Of a stretch of DNA of 25,686 bases, positions 6,865-14,337 are shown in pieces. Under the pieces are notes generated by a model, which searched no databases, had not been told where the DNA came from, and was given only the letters and a program-made list of their open reading frames with translations. The translations under genes and the position numbers were made by a program. The stretch is taken from positions 1 through 25,686 of the forward strand of contig NZ_DAFZ01000026.1 in NCBI RefSeq assembly GCF_002498065.1, written 5' to 3'. Origin of the DNA: Methanoculleus sp. UBA208. Lineage in GTDB: Archaea; Halobacteriota; Methanomicrobia; Methanomicrobiales; Methanoculleaceae. Within the stretch, counting starts at the first letter, position 1. Each line of letters starts with the position of its first letter.

Positions 6865-8646
6865 ATGGCAAAGGAATCAACGATCAGGGCCCCCATCGTC
6901 TGCGTGATGGGCCACGTAGATCACGGCAAGACATCGCTCCTGGACCGGATCCGGGGCTCGTCCGTGGTATCGACCGAGGAAGGCGCGATTACGCAGCATA
7001 TCGGTGCCACGCTTGTCCCCATCGACGCAGTCACCCGCATGGGTGGAGCCCTGAGCAAGGTCAGCGTCAACGTCCCGGGCCTCCTCTTCATCGACACCCC
7101 CGGGCACCACGCCTTCACCACGCTGCGTGCGCGCGGCGGGGCGCTCGCCGATATGGCGATCGTCGTGGTGGACATCAACGAGGGCTTCCGCCCCCAGACG
7201 ATCGAGGCGCTCCAGATCCTGCGCAATTACAAGACGCCGTTCGTCATCGCGGCGAACAAGGTCGACCGCATCCACGGCTGGCGCGTCCAGGAGGGCCAGC
7301 CGTTTCTAAAGACGTTTGCGCAGCAGAACGAGCGCGTCCAGGGCATGGTCGAGACGAAGGTCTACGAACTCGTCGGCAAACTCTCCGACCTCGGATTCAA
7401 CTCCGAGCGGTTCGACCGGGTCTCGGACTTCGCGCGCAACATCTGCATCGTGCCGACGAGCGCCATCACCGGGGAGGGCGTCCCCGATATCCTCATGGTG
7501 CTGATCGGGCTCGCCCAGCGCTACATGACCGAGAGCCTCAAGGTCAGCGCCGACGGCCCCGGCGCCGGCACCGTGCTCGAGGTGAAGGAGGAGCGGGGCC
7601 TCGGGATGACGCTCGACGTGATCCTCTACGACGGAACCCTCAAGGTCGGGGACGGGATCGTCGTCGCGGGAAACGACCAGATCATCGAGGCCAAAGTGCG
7701 TTCGCTCTTAAAGCCCCGCCCCATGAGCGAGATCCTGATCGAGGAGCGGTTCGAGCGGGTCAAATCCGTCACCGCCGCTGCGGGTATCAAGGTCGCCGCC
7801 CCGAAACTCGACGGAGTCATCGCGGGCTCCCCCCTCCGGGTCGTCCGGGGAGCCAACCGGGACGAGGTGATCGAGCAGGTCCGGCGCGAGGTCCAGGATA
7901 TTGAGGTGAACCTATCCGATATCGGCGTCATCATCCGGGCGGACACTATCGGCGCACTCGAAGCCCTCTCGAAGGAACTCGAGGGCCACCAGATCCAGGT
8001 GATGCGGGCGACCGTGGGCCCGGTCACCCGCCACGACGTCATCGAGGCGGGAACGATCAAGGACCCCCTCTACAGCGCGATCATCGCCTTCAACACCCCT
8101 GTCCTGCCGGACGCGATCGACGCCCTCGCGGATACGTCGATGTCCCACGTCAGCATATTCGAGGGCGGCGTCATCTACCAGCTCATCGACGACTACGTCG
8201 AGTGGCGGGATGAGAAGAAGCAGGAGCTCGAACGGCAGAAGTTCGAGAAACTGATCATGCCCGCCAAGATCCGGATCCTCCCGAACTGTGTCTTCCGGCA
8301 GAGCAACCCGGCCGTGGTCGGTGTCCGGGTCCTCGGCGGGAAACTCCAGAGCGGTGTCGATCTCGCCCTTCCGAACGGCAAGAAGGTCGGCCGCATCAAG
8401 CAGATCCAGGCGAAGAACGAGACCGTCCAGGAGGCGGAGGCGGGCGCGGAGGTGGCGATCTCGATCGAAGGCCCAACGGTCGGCCGCCAGATCAACGTCG
8501 ACGACGACCTCTACGTGAATATTCCGGAGCGGCACGTGAAGGTGATCGAGCGGGAGATGATCGACCACTTAAGCTCGAGCCTGCGCGAGACCCTGGAGGA
8601 GTTCACCACCCTGAAGCGCCGGGAAGACCCCTTCTGGGGGAAGTGA
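6865..8646 (+). CDS. infB: Translation initiation factor aIF5B (IF2 homologue)
   Basis: A 593-residue cytoplasmic GTPase that joins the ribosomal subunits and helps deliver initiator tRNA. G1 is GHVDHGKT (16-23), followed by the G3 motif DTPGHH and NKVD for guanine recognition, then beta-barrel domain II, the alpha/beta domain III (VNLSDIGVIIRADTIGALEA), and domain IV with MPAKIRILPNCVFRQSNPAV. Length matches archaeal aIF5B, and no intein interrupts the P-loop or other motifs. I chose ATG 6865 because GGAAGGTGA sits just upstream and the conserved N-terminus starts there; the open frame from 6784 adds residues not typical of the family. A TATA-like GGGTTTATTCG lies near 6825. eS6 follows 116 bases downstream from its own promoter. 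Confidence 0.97.
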   Translation: MAKESTIRAPIVCVMGHVDHGKTSLLDRIRGSSVVSTEEGAITQHIGATLVPIDAVTRMGGALSKVSVNVPGLLFIDTPGHHAFTTLRARGGALADMAIVVVDINEGFRPQTIEALQILRNYKTPFVIAANKVDRIHGWRVQEGQPFLKTFAQQNERVQGMVETKVYELVGKLSDLGFNSERFDRVSDFARNICIVPTSAITGEGVPDILMVLIGLAQRYMTESLKVSADGPGAGTVLEVKEERGLGMTLDVILYDGTLKVGDGIVVAGNDQIIEAKVRSLLKPRPMSEILIEERFERVKSVTAAAGIKVAAPKLDGVIAGSPLRVVRGANRDEVIEQVRREVQDIEVNLSDIGVIIRADTIGALEALSKELEGHQIQVMRATVGPVTRHDVIEAGTIKDPLYSAIIAFNTPVLPDAIDALADTSMSHVSIFEGGVIYQLIDDYVEWRDEKKQELERQKFEKLIMPAKIRILPNCVFRQSNPAVVGVRVLGGKLQSGVDLALPNGKKVGRIKQIQAKNETVQEAEAGAEVAISIEGPTVGRQINVDDDLYVNIPERHVKVIEREMIDHLSSSLRETLEEFTTLKRREDPFWGK

Positions 8647-8710
8647 CCCCTTACCGGAAAGTGCGGGCTTCTCCCGGCCGCCGCTCTCCTTTAACCCTGC
8701 AGAGGTAGTC

Positions 8711-8720
8711 TTTTAATACC
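8711..8720 (+). promoter_or_regulatory. TATA-like site before the eS6 gene
   Basis: CTTTTAATACC at about 8710-8720, in the 116-base gap after aIF5B, is AT-rich in a GC-rich context. It would start a transcript about 20-25 bases before the Shine-Dalgarno GAAGGAG (8752-8758) that decides the eS6 ATG at 8763. A second AT-rich stretch, TTGTATAGG, follows. Confidence 0.45.
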
Positions 8721-8762
8721 ATATTCTCAAATTGTATAGGTACTTTCGAAGGAGTCGTCAAC

Positions 8763-9161
8763 ATGGCAGATTTCAAAATCATCCTATCAGAACCGGAAAC
8801 CGGGCGCTCGTATAAGGTTGATGCGACCGGTTCCGCCGCAGGAGCGCTCATCGGCAAGCGCATCGGTGACGAGATCGACGGGAGCATCCTCGGCTTTGCG
8901 GGCTACACGATCAAGATCACCGGTGCCACGGACAAGACCGGTATCCCCGCACGACGCGACCTTCCCGGCCCGTCACGCAGAAGGCTCCTCCTCTCCAGGG
9001 GCGTCGGGTTCCACCCCGTCATGGACGGGGAGCGCCGCAGGAAGTCGGTGCGGGGCAACGAGATCAGCGCAGATATCGTTCAGATCAACGCCGCCGTGAA
9101 AGAGAGCGGTGCAAAACCTCTGGCAGAATACTTTAGCCAGCCCGAGGCGGCTGCTGAATAA
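8763..9161 (+). CDS. rps6e: Small ribosomal subunit protein eS6
   Basis: A 132-residue archaeal/eukaryotic-type 30S protein. It starts MADFKIILSEPETGRSYKVD and continues through LIGKRIGDEIDGSILGFAGY, ITGATDKTGIPARRDLPGPS and RRLLLSRGVGFHPVMDGERR, all family signatures. Archaeal eS6 lacks the long phosphorylated tail of the eukaryotic protein, and so does this one. The ATG follows a good Shine-Dalgarno sequence (AAGGAG) by a few bases. The pyrimidine-rich CCTCTTTCTTTTCTG directly after the stop (about 9166-9180) is a plausible archaeal termination signal. It is convergent with the radical SAM gene. Confidence 0.96.
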   Translation: MADFKIILSEPETGRSYKVDATGSAAGALIGKRIGDEIDGSILGFAGYTIKITGATDKTGIPARRDLPGPSRRRLLLSRGVGFHPVMDGERRRKSVRGNEISADIVQINAAVKESGAKPLAEYFSQPEAAAE

Positions 9162-9224
9162 ATCAGCCTCTTTCTTTTCTGAAGTATTATTGTCCCGGGT
9201 CAGTCTACCCGTATTCTCGTCGTT

Positions 9225-10244
9225 CTACCGGCCGCGCCAGGGTTCCCTGAGCGTGGCGGGGCAGTGGTCGCGGAGAGGGCACGCCCCGCAGTCGCGGGGG
9301 TGGGTGGGGCACCCGCACGCCGCGGCATACGCGGCGGTGAGCGCCGCAGCAGGCTCTCCCCCGTATGCAGCGGTGAGCCCTGCCGCCCGGGCGGCAACCT
9401 CGTCCGGCACCGCTTCGGGATAGTAGCCGCTCCAGGCCACGTCCTCGAGCCCGGCCTCACGGCAGACCGCACAGAGATGCTCCATCTCCTCCCTCGACGG
9501 CCCCGGGTGGTAGTAGAGGACGTTGTTCGGCCTAAACCCGATGAGCCGGTAGGGCACGCCCGGGTCGAGCGAGGCGATGAACGCCGCGATCCTGGCCACC
9601 TCGCGATCGGTCATGCCGGGGATCACGACCGTCCGAAAGACCCTGATCCGGTCTCTTCCCTCGCGCACGAGGTACTCTGCGTTCCTGAGCACAGGGCCCA
9701 CCGGCGCTCCCGTGAGGGCGCGATGGACCGGGTCCGACCACGCCTTGATCTCGAGGGTGATCACCCGGCAGAGGTCGACGATCCGCTCCATCGCCGCCTC
9801 CGTCGCAAACCCTCCGGTCGAGATCCCGATCCCGAGACCGAGCCCCTGCCGCTTCACCTCGCCCGCCACCTCTTCGATGTAGGGGGGGTGGATTATCGGG
9901 TCCCCGCCTGTAAACCCGATAGTCCGGATACGCCGCCCCCTGTAGGCGGCAACCCGCTTCCGGGCTTCGGCCACCAGCACCGCCGCCGGCACGTGGCCGG
10001 CGTACTGCCAGCCGGGGTCGGGGTACTGCGAGATCCGGTAGGCGTTGCAGTGGAGGCAGCGGTAACAGCACCCGAGCAGGGTGACGATGTAACTCGCGAG
10101 AGAGCCCGAACACATCGTCGCCGCCACCTCCGCCCGGCCGACGCGGCACACCCCCCGCTCTCCCCGGAGCCGGTCGACGCCGCACCTCCACTCGCAGAGG
10201 CGGCAGGACTCAAGGTCTTCCATACAGGTTTCTGGCGCATGCAT
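9225..10244 (-). CDS. Radical SAM protein (PflX/COG1313-like) with an extra C-terminal cysteine cluster
   Basis: A 339-residue protein; ATG 10223 is an alternative start seven residues in. The N-terminus has paired cysteines (C14, C17, C21) and GERGVCRVG, the zinc-ribbon-like start typical of PflX-type activase relatives. The radical SAM motif is C59-x3-C63-x2-C66, followed by the SAM-binding IGFTGGDP. It should bind a [4Fe-4S] cluster and cleave SAM; the substrate is unknown. The last 30 residues hold C312-x6-C319-x2-C322-x5-C328, exactly the spacing of the [4Fe-4S] loop of endonuclease III and MutY, preceded by another cysteine (C310). A G7 run at 9882-9888 lies in the gene, but the frame is intact there (HPPYIEE). 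It stands alone, convergent with eS6. Confidence 0.85.
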   Translation of the reverse strand: MHAPETCMEDLESCRLCEWRCGVDRLRGERGVCRVGRAEVAATMCSGSLASYIVTLLGCCYRCLHCNAYRISQYPDPGWQYAGHVPAAVLVAEARKRVAAYRGRRIRTIGFTGGDPIIHPPYIEEVAGEVKRQGLGLGIGISTGGFATEAAMERIVDLCRVITLEIKAWSDPVHRALTGAPVGPVLRNAEYLVREGRDRIRVFRTVVIPGMTDREVARIAAFIASLDPGVPYRLIGFRPNNVLYYHPGPSREEMEHLCAVCREAGLEDVAWSGYYPEAVPDEVAARAAGLTAAYGGEPAAALTAAYAAACGCPTHPRDCGACPLRDHCPATLREPWRGR

Positions 10245-10388
10245 GCACGATAGCCTTTGGGACGTTGACGCGACGGGGGCAGGGATGACCAGAAGTGGAT
10301 CGTGTGTGATCGCCGGTGCAACGGGTAGCGAAAGGTACCGGAGTGTTTGCGTGAGTCTTTCCGGTATGCGAGAAACGTGAGAACGATC

Positions 10389-10856
10389 TTACCGCTTCTT
10401 CGCGGCCGATTTTTCCAGGGCGGGCAGTTTGTCCTCGAATGCCACCCCGTACTTCTTCGCGAGGATGACCGCCGCCGCCTCCACCCGGAGGTTGCCGTCA
10501 AAGTTATCGGTGACGACCCGGTGGAGTTCGGCAACGACCTCCTGCGGCGGTTTTTCGGTCGCGGCGGCGATCCGCCCGATCAGCTCCTCGTAGGGGCTTT
10601 CCGCCGCTGCGAGGACGTCTGAGGTGGGCTTGAACCCGAGCGGTATCGAGACCTCGGCAACATCGAAGAGCGGCCGGATGGCTCCTCCGTCCACCTCGAC
10701 GAGCCCCTCTGACTTCGCCCGGTCCAGGAGCTGATTCGCCTGCTCCTTGTTCATCCATTTCCGGTCGATGGCGATGTAGAAGACGAACTCGCTCCTCTGC
10801 AGCCGATCTTTACGCATGTGCTTGAACGGCGCGGCAACCGCAATCTTGACACTCAC
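10389..10856 (-). CDS. DUF2240 family archaeal protein
   Basis: A 155-residue protein starting at GTG 10856 (VSVKIAVAAPFKHMRKDRLQ). The start is fixed by a four-base GTGA overlap with the stop of the upstream gene. Recognisable archaeal signatures are RSEFVFYIAIDRKWMNKEQA, SIPLGFKPTSD and the lysine-rich C-terminus. The N-terminal half looks like a small winged-helix or helical fold (RKWMNKEQANQLLDRAKSEG followed by LVEVDGG), which would suit nucleic-acid or protein binding, but no function is established to my knowledge. The 135-base gap beyond the stop holds only a weak 7-bp inverted repeat (TACCGGA 10336-10342 with TCCGGTA 10360-10366). Confidence 0.8.
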   Translation of the reverse strand: MSVKIAVAAPFKHMRKDRLQRSEFVFYIAIDRKWMNKEQANQLLDRAKSEGLVEVDGGAIRPLFDVAEVSIPLGFKPTSDVLAAAESPYEELIGRIAAATEKPPQEVVAELHRVVTDNFDGNLRVEAAAVILAKKYGVAFEDKLPALEKSAAKKR

Positions 10857-11275
10857 TCGCAGGCACCCTTGAGCATCTTTCGCAGGTCCATCGCGTCCAG
10901 GTCCCCGAGGCGCCCCTCCTTCGCGACGTAGCACTCAGTCACCGGACCCCTGTCGACGATCCGGAGGAAGAAGACGTTCTCCGAGACCGGCAGCTTTTTT
11001 TCCGGGGTAAGCAGCGTCCTCTGCAGGTCGATCCGGAAGTCCGCCACCTCGGTGACCTTCTCGGCGAGCGGCACCAGGGCGTCGAGGTCCAGGAACTGCG
11101 TCCGCCCGTCCGCTACCTGGACGAGCATCCGTTCCTTGACGAGGCCGTCGGCACCCCGTGCGGTGGTATGGGTGTCGTGCATCCGTGCGATGCAGGCAAG
11201 AACCTCCCGGAACGGCCGGATGAGGTCAAAGTCGAGATCGATGGATTGGGGGAAACGATGGTATATCCTGCGCAT
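10853..11275 (-). CDS. Conserved-looking hypothetical protein coupled to the DUF2240 gene
   Basis: A 140-residue soluble protein I do not recognise. It begins MRRIYHRFPQSIDLDFDLIR, has a central acidic and aliphatic region (DLDALVPLAEKVTEVADFRI), and ends LRKMLKGACE. There are no membrane segments, signal peptide or clear catalytic motif; two cysteines and two histidines are scattered. ATG 11275 is preferred because a TATA-like CCTTTTTACG lies about 28-30 bases upstream on the minus strand, which suits a leaderless transcript, and the open frame upstream to 11362 runs antisense across the SoxB-like promoter. The GTGA overlap with the DUF2240 gene implies both are translated from one message and may act together. 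Confidence 0.7.
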   Translation of the reverse strand: MRRIYHRFPQSIDLDFDLIRPFREVLACIARMHDTHTTARGADGLVKERMLVQVADGRTQFLDLDALVPLAEKVTEVADFRIDLQRTLLTPEKKLPVSENVFFLRIVDRGPVTECYVAKEGRLGDLDAMDLRKMLKGACE

Positions 11276-11364
11276 CACTAGAATTGAGGTCTGCGGAACG
11301 TAAAAAGGATGTGATCCCGCCGGAGGCGCAAACGTTTTTTGCACATCTTCCCCTCCCTGCACCC

Positions 11365-12804
11365 ATGACCGGCCACCTCACGCTCCTGCAGATGAACGAC
11401 TCGCACGGGTATCTGGAACCGCACCAGGAACTCTTCTATGCCGGCGGGCCGCCGGTGTACCGGATGGCAGGCGGGTACGCCCGGATTGCCGCCCTCCTCG
11501 AAGAGGCTCGCGATGAGCGGCCGGGAGGGGTGCTTGCGTTCGACTGCGGCGACACCATCCACGGGACCTACCCCGTCGTCCAATCGGAAGGCGAAGCGCT
11601 CGTCCCGGTCCTGAACGCTCTCGCCTTCGATGCCATGACCGCCCACTGGGAGTTCGTCTACGGCCCGGAGCAGTTCCGGAAGGTTGCCGGGAAGCTCGAC
11701 TACCCGGTCCTCGCCGACAACTGCTGCGACGACGCGACCGGAGATCTGGTCTTTCCCCCGTATACGGTTTGCGAGACCGATAGCCTGCAGGTGGGCGTCA
11801 TCGGCATCGCAGCCACCATCGTCGACAAGGTGATGCCGGACTCCTTCTCGGAAGGAGTCCATTTCTCTCTCGGGAACGCCGAACTCCCGGGGCACATCGC
11901 CCGGCTCCGCGAAGAGGAGGGGGTGGATCTCGTCGTGGTGATATCGCACCTCGGGTTTCCGCAGGAGGTGAAACTCGCCCGCGAGACGGACGGGATCGAC
12001 GTCCTCCTCTCGGGGCACACCCACAACCGGCTTTTTGAACCAGCGGTCGTCAACGACACTGTCATCATCCAGTCGGGCTGCCACGGCTCCTTCCTCGGGC
12101 GGCTTGACCTCACGGTCGAAAACCGGCGGGTGAAACGGTTCGACCACGCGCTCATCGTCGTCGGCGAGGAGATCCGGCCCGATCCCGGGGTCGAGGAGAC
12201 GGTCGAGGGGATCATGGAGCCCCACCGCGAGTACCTCTCCCGGGTGGTCGGGGAGACCCGGACGGGTCTTAACCGGAACACGGTTCTCGAGGCCACGATG
12301 GACAACCTTCTCCTGCAGGCGCTCATCGACGCCACGGGTGCAGAGATGGCGTTCTCGAACGGCTGGCGTTACGGCGCCCCGGTGTCGCCCGGCCCGGTCA
12401 CCCAAAACGATCTCTGGGATATCATCCCGGTCAACCCCCCGGTCTCGACGACCGAGATCACGGGCCGGGAACTTACGGCGATGATGGAGGAGAACCTTGA
12501 GCGGACCTTTGCGCGCGACCCCTACCAGCAGATGGGCGGCTACGTGAAACGGTGCATGGGGGTCAACCTCTACTGCAAGATAGAGAATCCGGCCGGGCTG
12601 CGGATCCAGGAATTCTTTGCGGCCGGCAAAAGGCTCGACCCGGACGCCGTCTACAGCGCGGCGTTCGTCACCGGGCAGGGCGTGCCGCCGGCCTACGGGA
12701 AGAACCGCCGGGACCTCGATATCCGGGCGATCGAGGCGCTCGAACGCTACCTGGCACAAGGTCCCGTCAGCGCCGAACTCCGCGGGAGCGTGACGGCGAT
12801 ATGA
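11365..12804 (+). CDS. SoxB-like metallophosphoesterase of the 5'-nucleotidase family, cytoplasmic
   Basis: A 479-residue two-domain protein. The N-terminal metallophosphoesterase carries D12-S-H14, GDT at 62-64, VVISHLGF (H195) and the metal motif GHTH (217-220). The C-terminal 5'-nucleotidase domain shows AFSNGWRYGAPVSPGPVTQN. Where ordinary 5'-nucleotidases have GNHEFD, this protein has AHWEFVYG (93-100). From memory that form belongs to SoxB, the di-manganese thiosulfohydrolase of sulfur oxidisers, as do SGHTHNRLFEP and IQSGCHGSFLGRLDL. No signal peptide is present, whereas classical SoxB is periplasmic. No Shine-Dalgarno sequence precedes ATG 11365, but ACGTTTTTTGC lies about 28 bases upstream, suggesting a leaderless transcript. 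The stop overlaps a DsrE-like gene by four bases. It may hydrolyse a sulfate ester or sulfonate-like group rather than a nucleotide; inferred. Confidence 0.8.
   Translation: MTGHLTLLQMNDSHGYLEPHQELFYAGGPPVYRMAGGYARIAALLEEARDERPGGVLAFDCGDTIHGTYPVVQSEGEALVPVLNALAFDAMTAHWEFVYGPEQFRKVAGKLDYPVLADNCCDDATGDLVFPPYTVCETDSLQVGVIGIAATIVDKVMPDSFSEGVHFSLGNAELPGHIARLREEEGVDLVVVISHLGFPQEVKLARETDGIDVLLSGHTHNRLFEPAVVNDTVIIQSGCHGSFLGRLDLTVENRRVKRFDHALIVVGEEIRPDPGVEETVEGIMEPHREYLSRVVGETRTGLNRNTVLEATMDNLLLQALIDATGAEMAFSNGWRYGAPVSPGPVTQNDLWDIIPVNPPVSTTEITGRELTAMMEENLERTFARDPYQQMGGYVKRCMGVNLYCKIENPAGLRIQEFFAAGKRLDPDAVYSAAFVTGQGVPPAYGKNRRDLDIRAIEALERYLAQGPVSAELRGSVTAI
11838..11860 (+). repeat. Perfect 10-bp hairpin inside the SoxB-like gene
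   Basis: GGACTCCTTC and GAAGGAGTCC flank the loop TCG, giving a 10-bp perfect stem within the coding sequence for PDSFSEGV. The peptide fits the surrounding protein, so this is probably not an insertion, but the mRNA hairpin is strong. Confidence 0.5.
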
Positions 12805-13139
12805 CCCTCTCCCCGCGGGTCGTCATCCACCTGGACGAGCGCGAAAAGGCGGCGCTCGTCCTCCGGAACGCAAAGAACCTCGCCACCGAGCTCGAGGAGG
12901 TCGAGGTCGAGATAGTGGTCCACGCCGACGGGGTGGAGGGGATCCGCGCCGGCGGCCCGAACACCGGCCTCATGGACATGCTCGCGGGCCGCGGGGTGCG
13001 GTTCGTCGTCTGCGAGAATACGCTGCGCTCCCGGAACTTAACCATGGAAAACTTCCCCGGCTACGTGGAGACCGTCCCGTCCGGCATCGTGGAACTGGTC
13101 GTCAGGCAGGCGGAGGGCTGGTGCTATCTCCGGCCGTAA
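12801..13139 (+). CDS. DsrE/DsrF-like small protein
   Basis: A 112-residue single-domain protein of the DsrE-like fold (COG1416 type). It begins with a beta strand (RVVIHLDEREKAALVLRNAK), continues through VEIVVHADGVEGIR, and has the family cysteine in VRFVVCENTLRSRNL (C71) followed by PSGIVELVVRQAEGWCYLRP. DsrE-fold proteins of sulfur metabolism carry persulfide sulfur on such a cysteine; many archaeal members are uncharacterised. The ATG overlaps the stop of the SoxB-like gene (ATGA), so the two are translationally coupled and likely act in one pathway. It is convergent with eS8, 12 bases away. Confidence 0.85.
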   Translation: MTLSPRVVIHLDEREKAALVLRNAKNLATELEEVEVEIVVHADGVEGIRAGGPNTGLMDMLAGRGVRFVVCENTLRSRNLTMENFPGYVETVPSGIVELVVRQAEGWCYLRP

Positions 13140-13144
13140 AAAAA
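13138..13144 (-). terminator. T-run terminator after the eS8 gene
   Basis: On the minus strand, seven T directly follow the eS8 stop codon region (CCCTTTTTTTACGG). Such T-runs are sufficient termination signals in many Euryarchaeota. The run overlaps the stop of the convergent DsrE-like gene. Confidence 0.5.
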
Positions 13145-13151
13145 GGGTATG

Positions 13152-13529
13152 TTATGCCAGCAGAACGGCGTTGACGACGCCGTCCTGGCTCGGTCTGCTG
13201 ACGATCCGCGCGCGCCCCATCTCGGTCTTGATGATGGCGCCCTTGGTCAGGAGGTTCCGCCGGACGTAGTTCGGGTTGGCGCTGTTCGCCTCGACCGTCT
13301 CGATCTTCGCCTTTTTGGTCTCGCCGGTTGCGGGGTTTGAAACCGTCGCGTATTCTAGCCGGAGTGCCCGGACCTTCTGGTTGCCTCCGTAGGTGCGGAC
13401 TACTCTCCTGCGTTCTTCACCGATGTGCGTCTCTGCCGGAGCTCTTCCGATCTCCGTTCTCTTCTTGCCCTGGGAGGTGTGATAGCGTCCGCCCGACGGC
13501 TTCCGTACTGATCTTCCTTGCCACTGCAT
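13152..13529 (-). CDS. rps8e: Small ribosomal subunit protein eS8
   Basis: A 125-residue archaeal/eukaryotic-type 30S protein with the family's basic N-terminus (MQWQGRSVRKPSGGRYHTSQ), the core EYATVSNPATGETKKAKIET and the C-terminal NPNYVRRNLLTKGAIIKTEM and GRARIVSRPSQDG. Length is normal for archaea. It lies alone between the DsrE-like gene and hypB. A TATA-like TAGTTATAG on the minus strand (13598-13606) is about 70 bases upstream, which would leave a leader of roughly 45 bases. Confidence 0.96.
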   Translation of the reverse strand: MQWQGRSVRKPSGGRYHTSQGKKRTEIGRAPAETHIGEERRRVVRTYGGNQKVRALRLEYATVSNPATGETKKAKIETVEANSANPNYVRRNLLTKGAIIKTEMGRARIVSRPSQDGVVNAVLLA

Positions 13530-13597
13530 GTGACCACCGAACTACTCTGTTGAGGACGCGATACCCTTCAGGGGGTAGCAATCTCTCGTTAAAGTGC

Positions 13598-13606
13598 TAT
13601 AACTAT
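13598..13606 (-). promoter_or_regulatory. TATA-like site of the eS8 gene
   Basis: The minus-strand sequence TAGTTATAG is the best AT-rich promoter-like element upstream of eS8. It lies between the eS8 start and the hypB stop, together with AT-rich ATATTTAAT (about 13618-13626) that could instead end hypB transcription. Confidence 0.4.
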
Positions 13607-13634
13607 TCGAGACCGGGATATTTAATTCTGCTGA

Positions 13635-14282
13635 TCACGCGAGGATCGCGTCCAGCAGCGCCTCGAGCCCTTCCCCGGCCTTCATGTTCGTCCGGAAAAC
13701 CTTCATCTCCGGGTTGTAGCGGCACATATCCGTCTCCATCCGGTCAAGGTCGGCGCCGACGAACGGGGCGAGGTCAACCTTGTTGATGACGCCGATGTTG
13801 CTGCTACGAAACATCATCGGGTGCTTGTTCACCACGTCGTCTCCTTCCGTCGAGCTGACGACGACGATCCTCTTCTCTGCGCCCAGCCGGAAATCGGTCG
13901 GGCAGACCATGTTGCCGACGTTCTCGATGAAGAGGATGTCGATCTGATCGAGCGGGAGGTGCCCGATGGCGTGCTCCACCAGGTGGGCGTCGAGGTGGCA
14001 CTCCTTCCCGGTGTTCGCGTTGTAGGCAGGGACCTCGAGGGCGACGATCCGCCTGAAGTCGTCGTCCCCGTAGACGTCCCCGGCGATGGCGCCGACACGG
14101 AGACCCCGCTCCCGGATCAGCGGCACGAGCCGCTCGATCAGGGCGGTCTTCCCGGACCCGATGGCGCCGAGGAGGTCGAACGCCCGGATGCCGTGCGCCT
14201 TGAGGTGGTTTGCATTGGCGTCTGCCAGGCGGTTGTTGACGTCGTAGATGTCCTTCTCCACATGGACGTCGATATGATGCAT
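13635..14282 (-). CDS. hypB: Hydrogenase nickel incorporation GTPase HypB
   Basis: A 215-residue SIMIBI GTPase that, with HypA, inserts nickel into [NiFe]-hydrogenases; hydrogenotrophic methanogens need it for F420- and CoB-CoM-linked hydrogenases. The P-loop is GAIGSGKT (39-46), followed by AGDVYGDDD, ECHLDAHLVEHA, FIENVGNMVCPTDF and INKVDL. The metal site residues C95, H96 and C127 fall at the numbers I recall for the Methanocaldococcus jannaschii protein. It lacks the N-terminal CxxCGC motif and histidine-rich stretch of some bacterial HypB. I prefer ATG 14282 (MHHIDVHVEKDI), which sits about 28 bases from a TATA box; ATG 14300 would lie only about 10 bases from it. hypA is not adjacent. 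Confidence 0.95.
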   Translation of the reverse strand: MHHIDVHVEKDIYDVNNRLADANANHLKAHGIRAFDLLGAIGSGKTALIERLVPLIRERGLRVGAIAGDVYGDDDFRRIVALEVPAYNANTGKECHLDAHLVEHAIGHLPLDQIDILFIENVGNMVCPTDFRLGAEKRIVVVSSTEGDDVVNKHPMMFRSSNIGVINKVDLAPFVGADLDRMETDMCRYNPEMKVFRTNMKAGEGLEALLDAILA

Positions 14283-14306
14283 GGTACGTACTGTGATCAT
14301 GATCTG

Positions 14307-14314
14307 TTTATAGG
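14307..14314. promoter_or_regulatory. Single TATA box apparently serving both hypB and SRP19
   Basis: TTTATAGG (CCTATAAA on the other strand) is the only TATA-like sequence in the 55 bases between the divergent ATGs at 14282 (-) and 14338 (+). Its centre is about 28 bases from each, the spacing expected for leaderless transcripts both ways. GGTTAA next to it could be a BRE for hypB. Bidirectional use is inferred from this symmetry. Confidence 0.6.
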
Positions 14315-14337
14315 TTAACCACCCAGATCATACAACA

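Noticed and set aside
6865..8646. Possible intein in aIF5B
   Set aside because: GTPase motifs and domain order are uninterrupted and the length is normal.
9882..9888. G7 run in the radical SAM gene as a third frameshift switch
   Set aside because: The frame is continuous on both sides (HPPYIEEVAGE), so seven is the in-frame length.
10336..10366. 7-bp inverted repeat after the DUF2240 gene as a terminator
   Set aside because: The stem is short with a 17-base loop and no T-run follows on the minus strand.
11278..12759. Long minus-strand open frame opposite the SoxB-like gene
   Set aside because: Shadow of a strongly recognisable protein on the other strand; GC-rich codon bias keeps it open.
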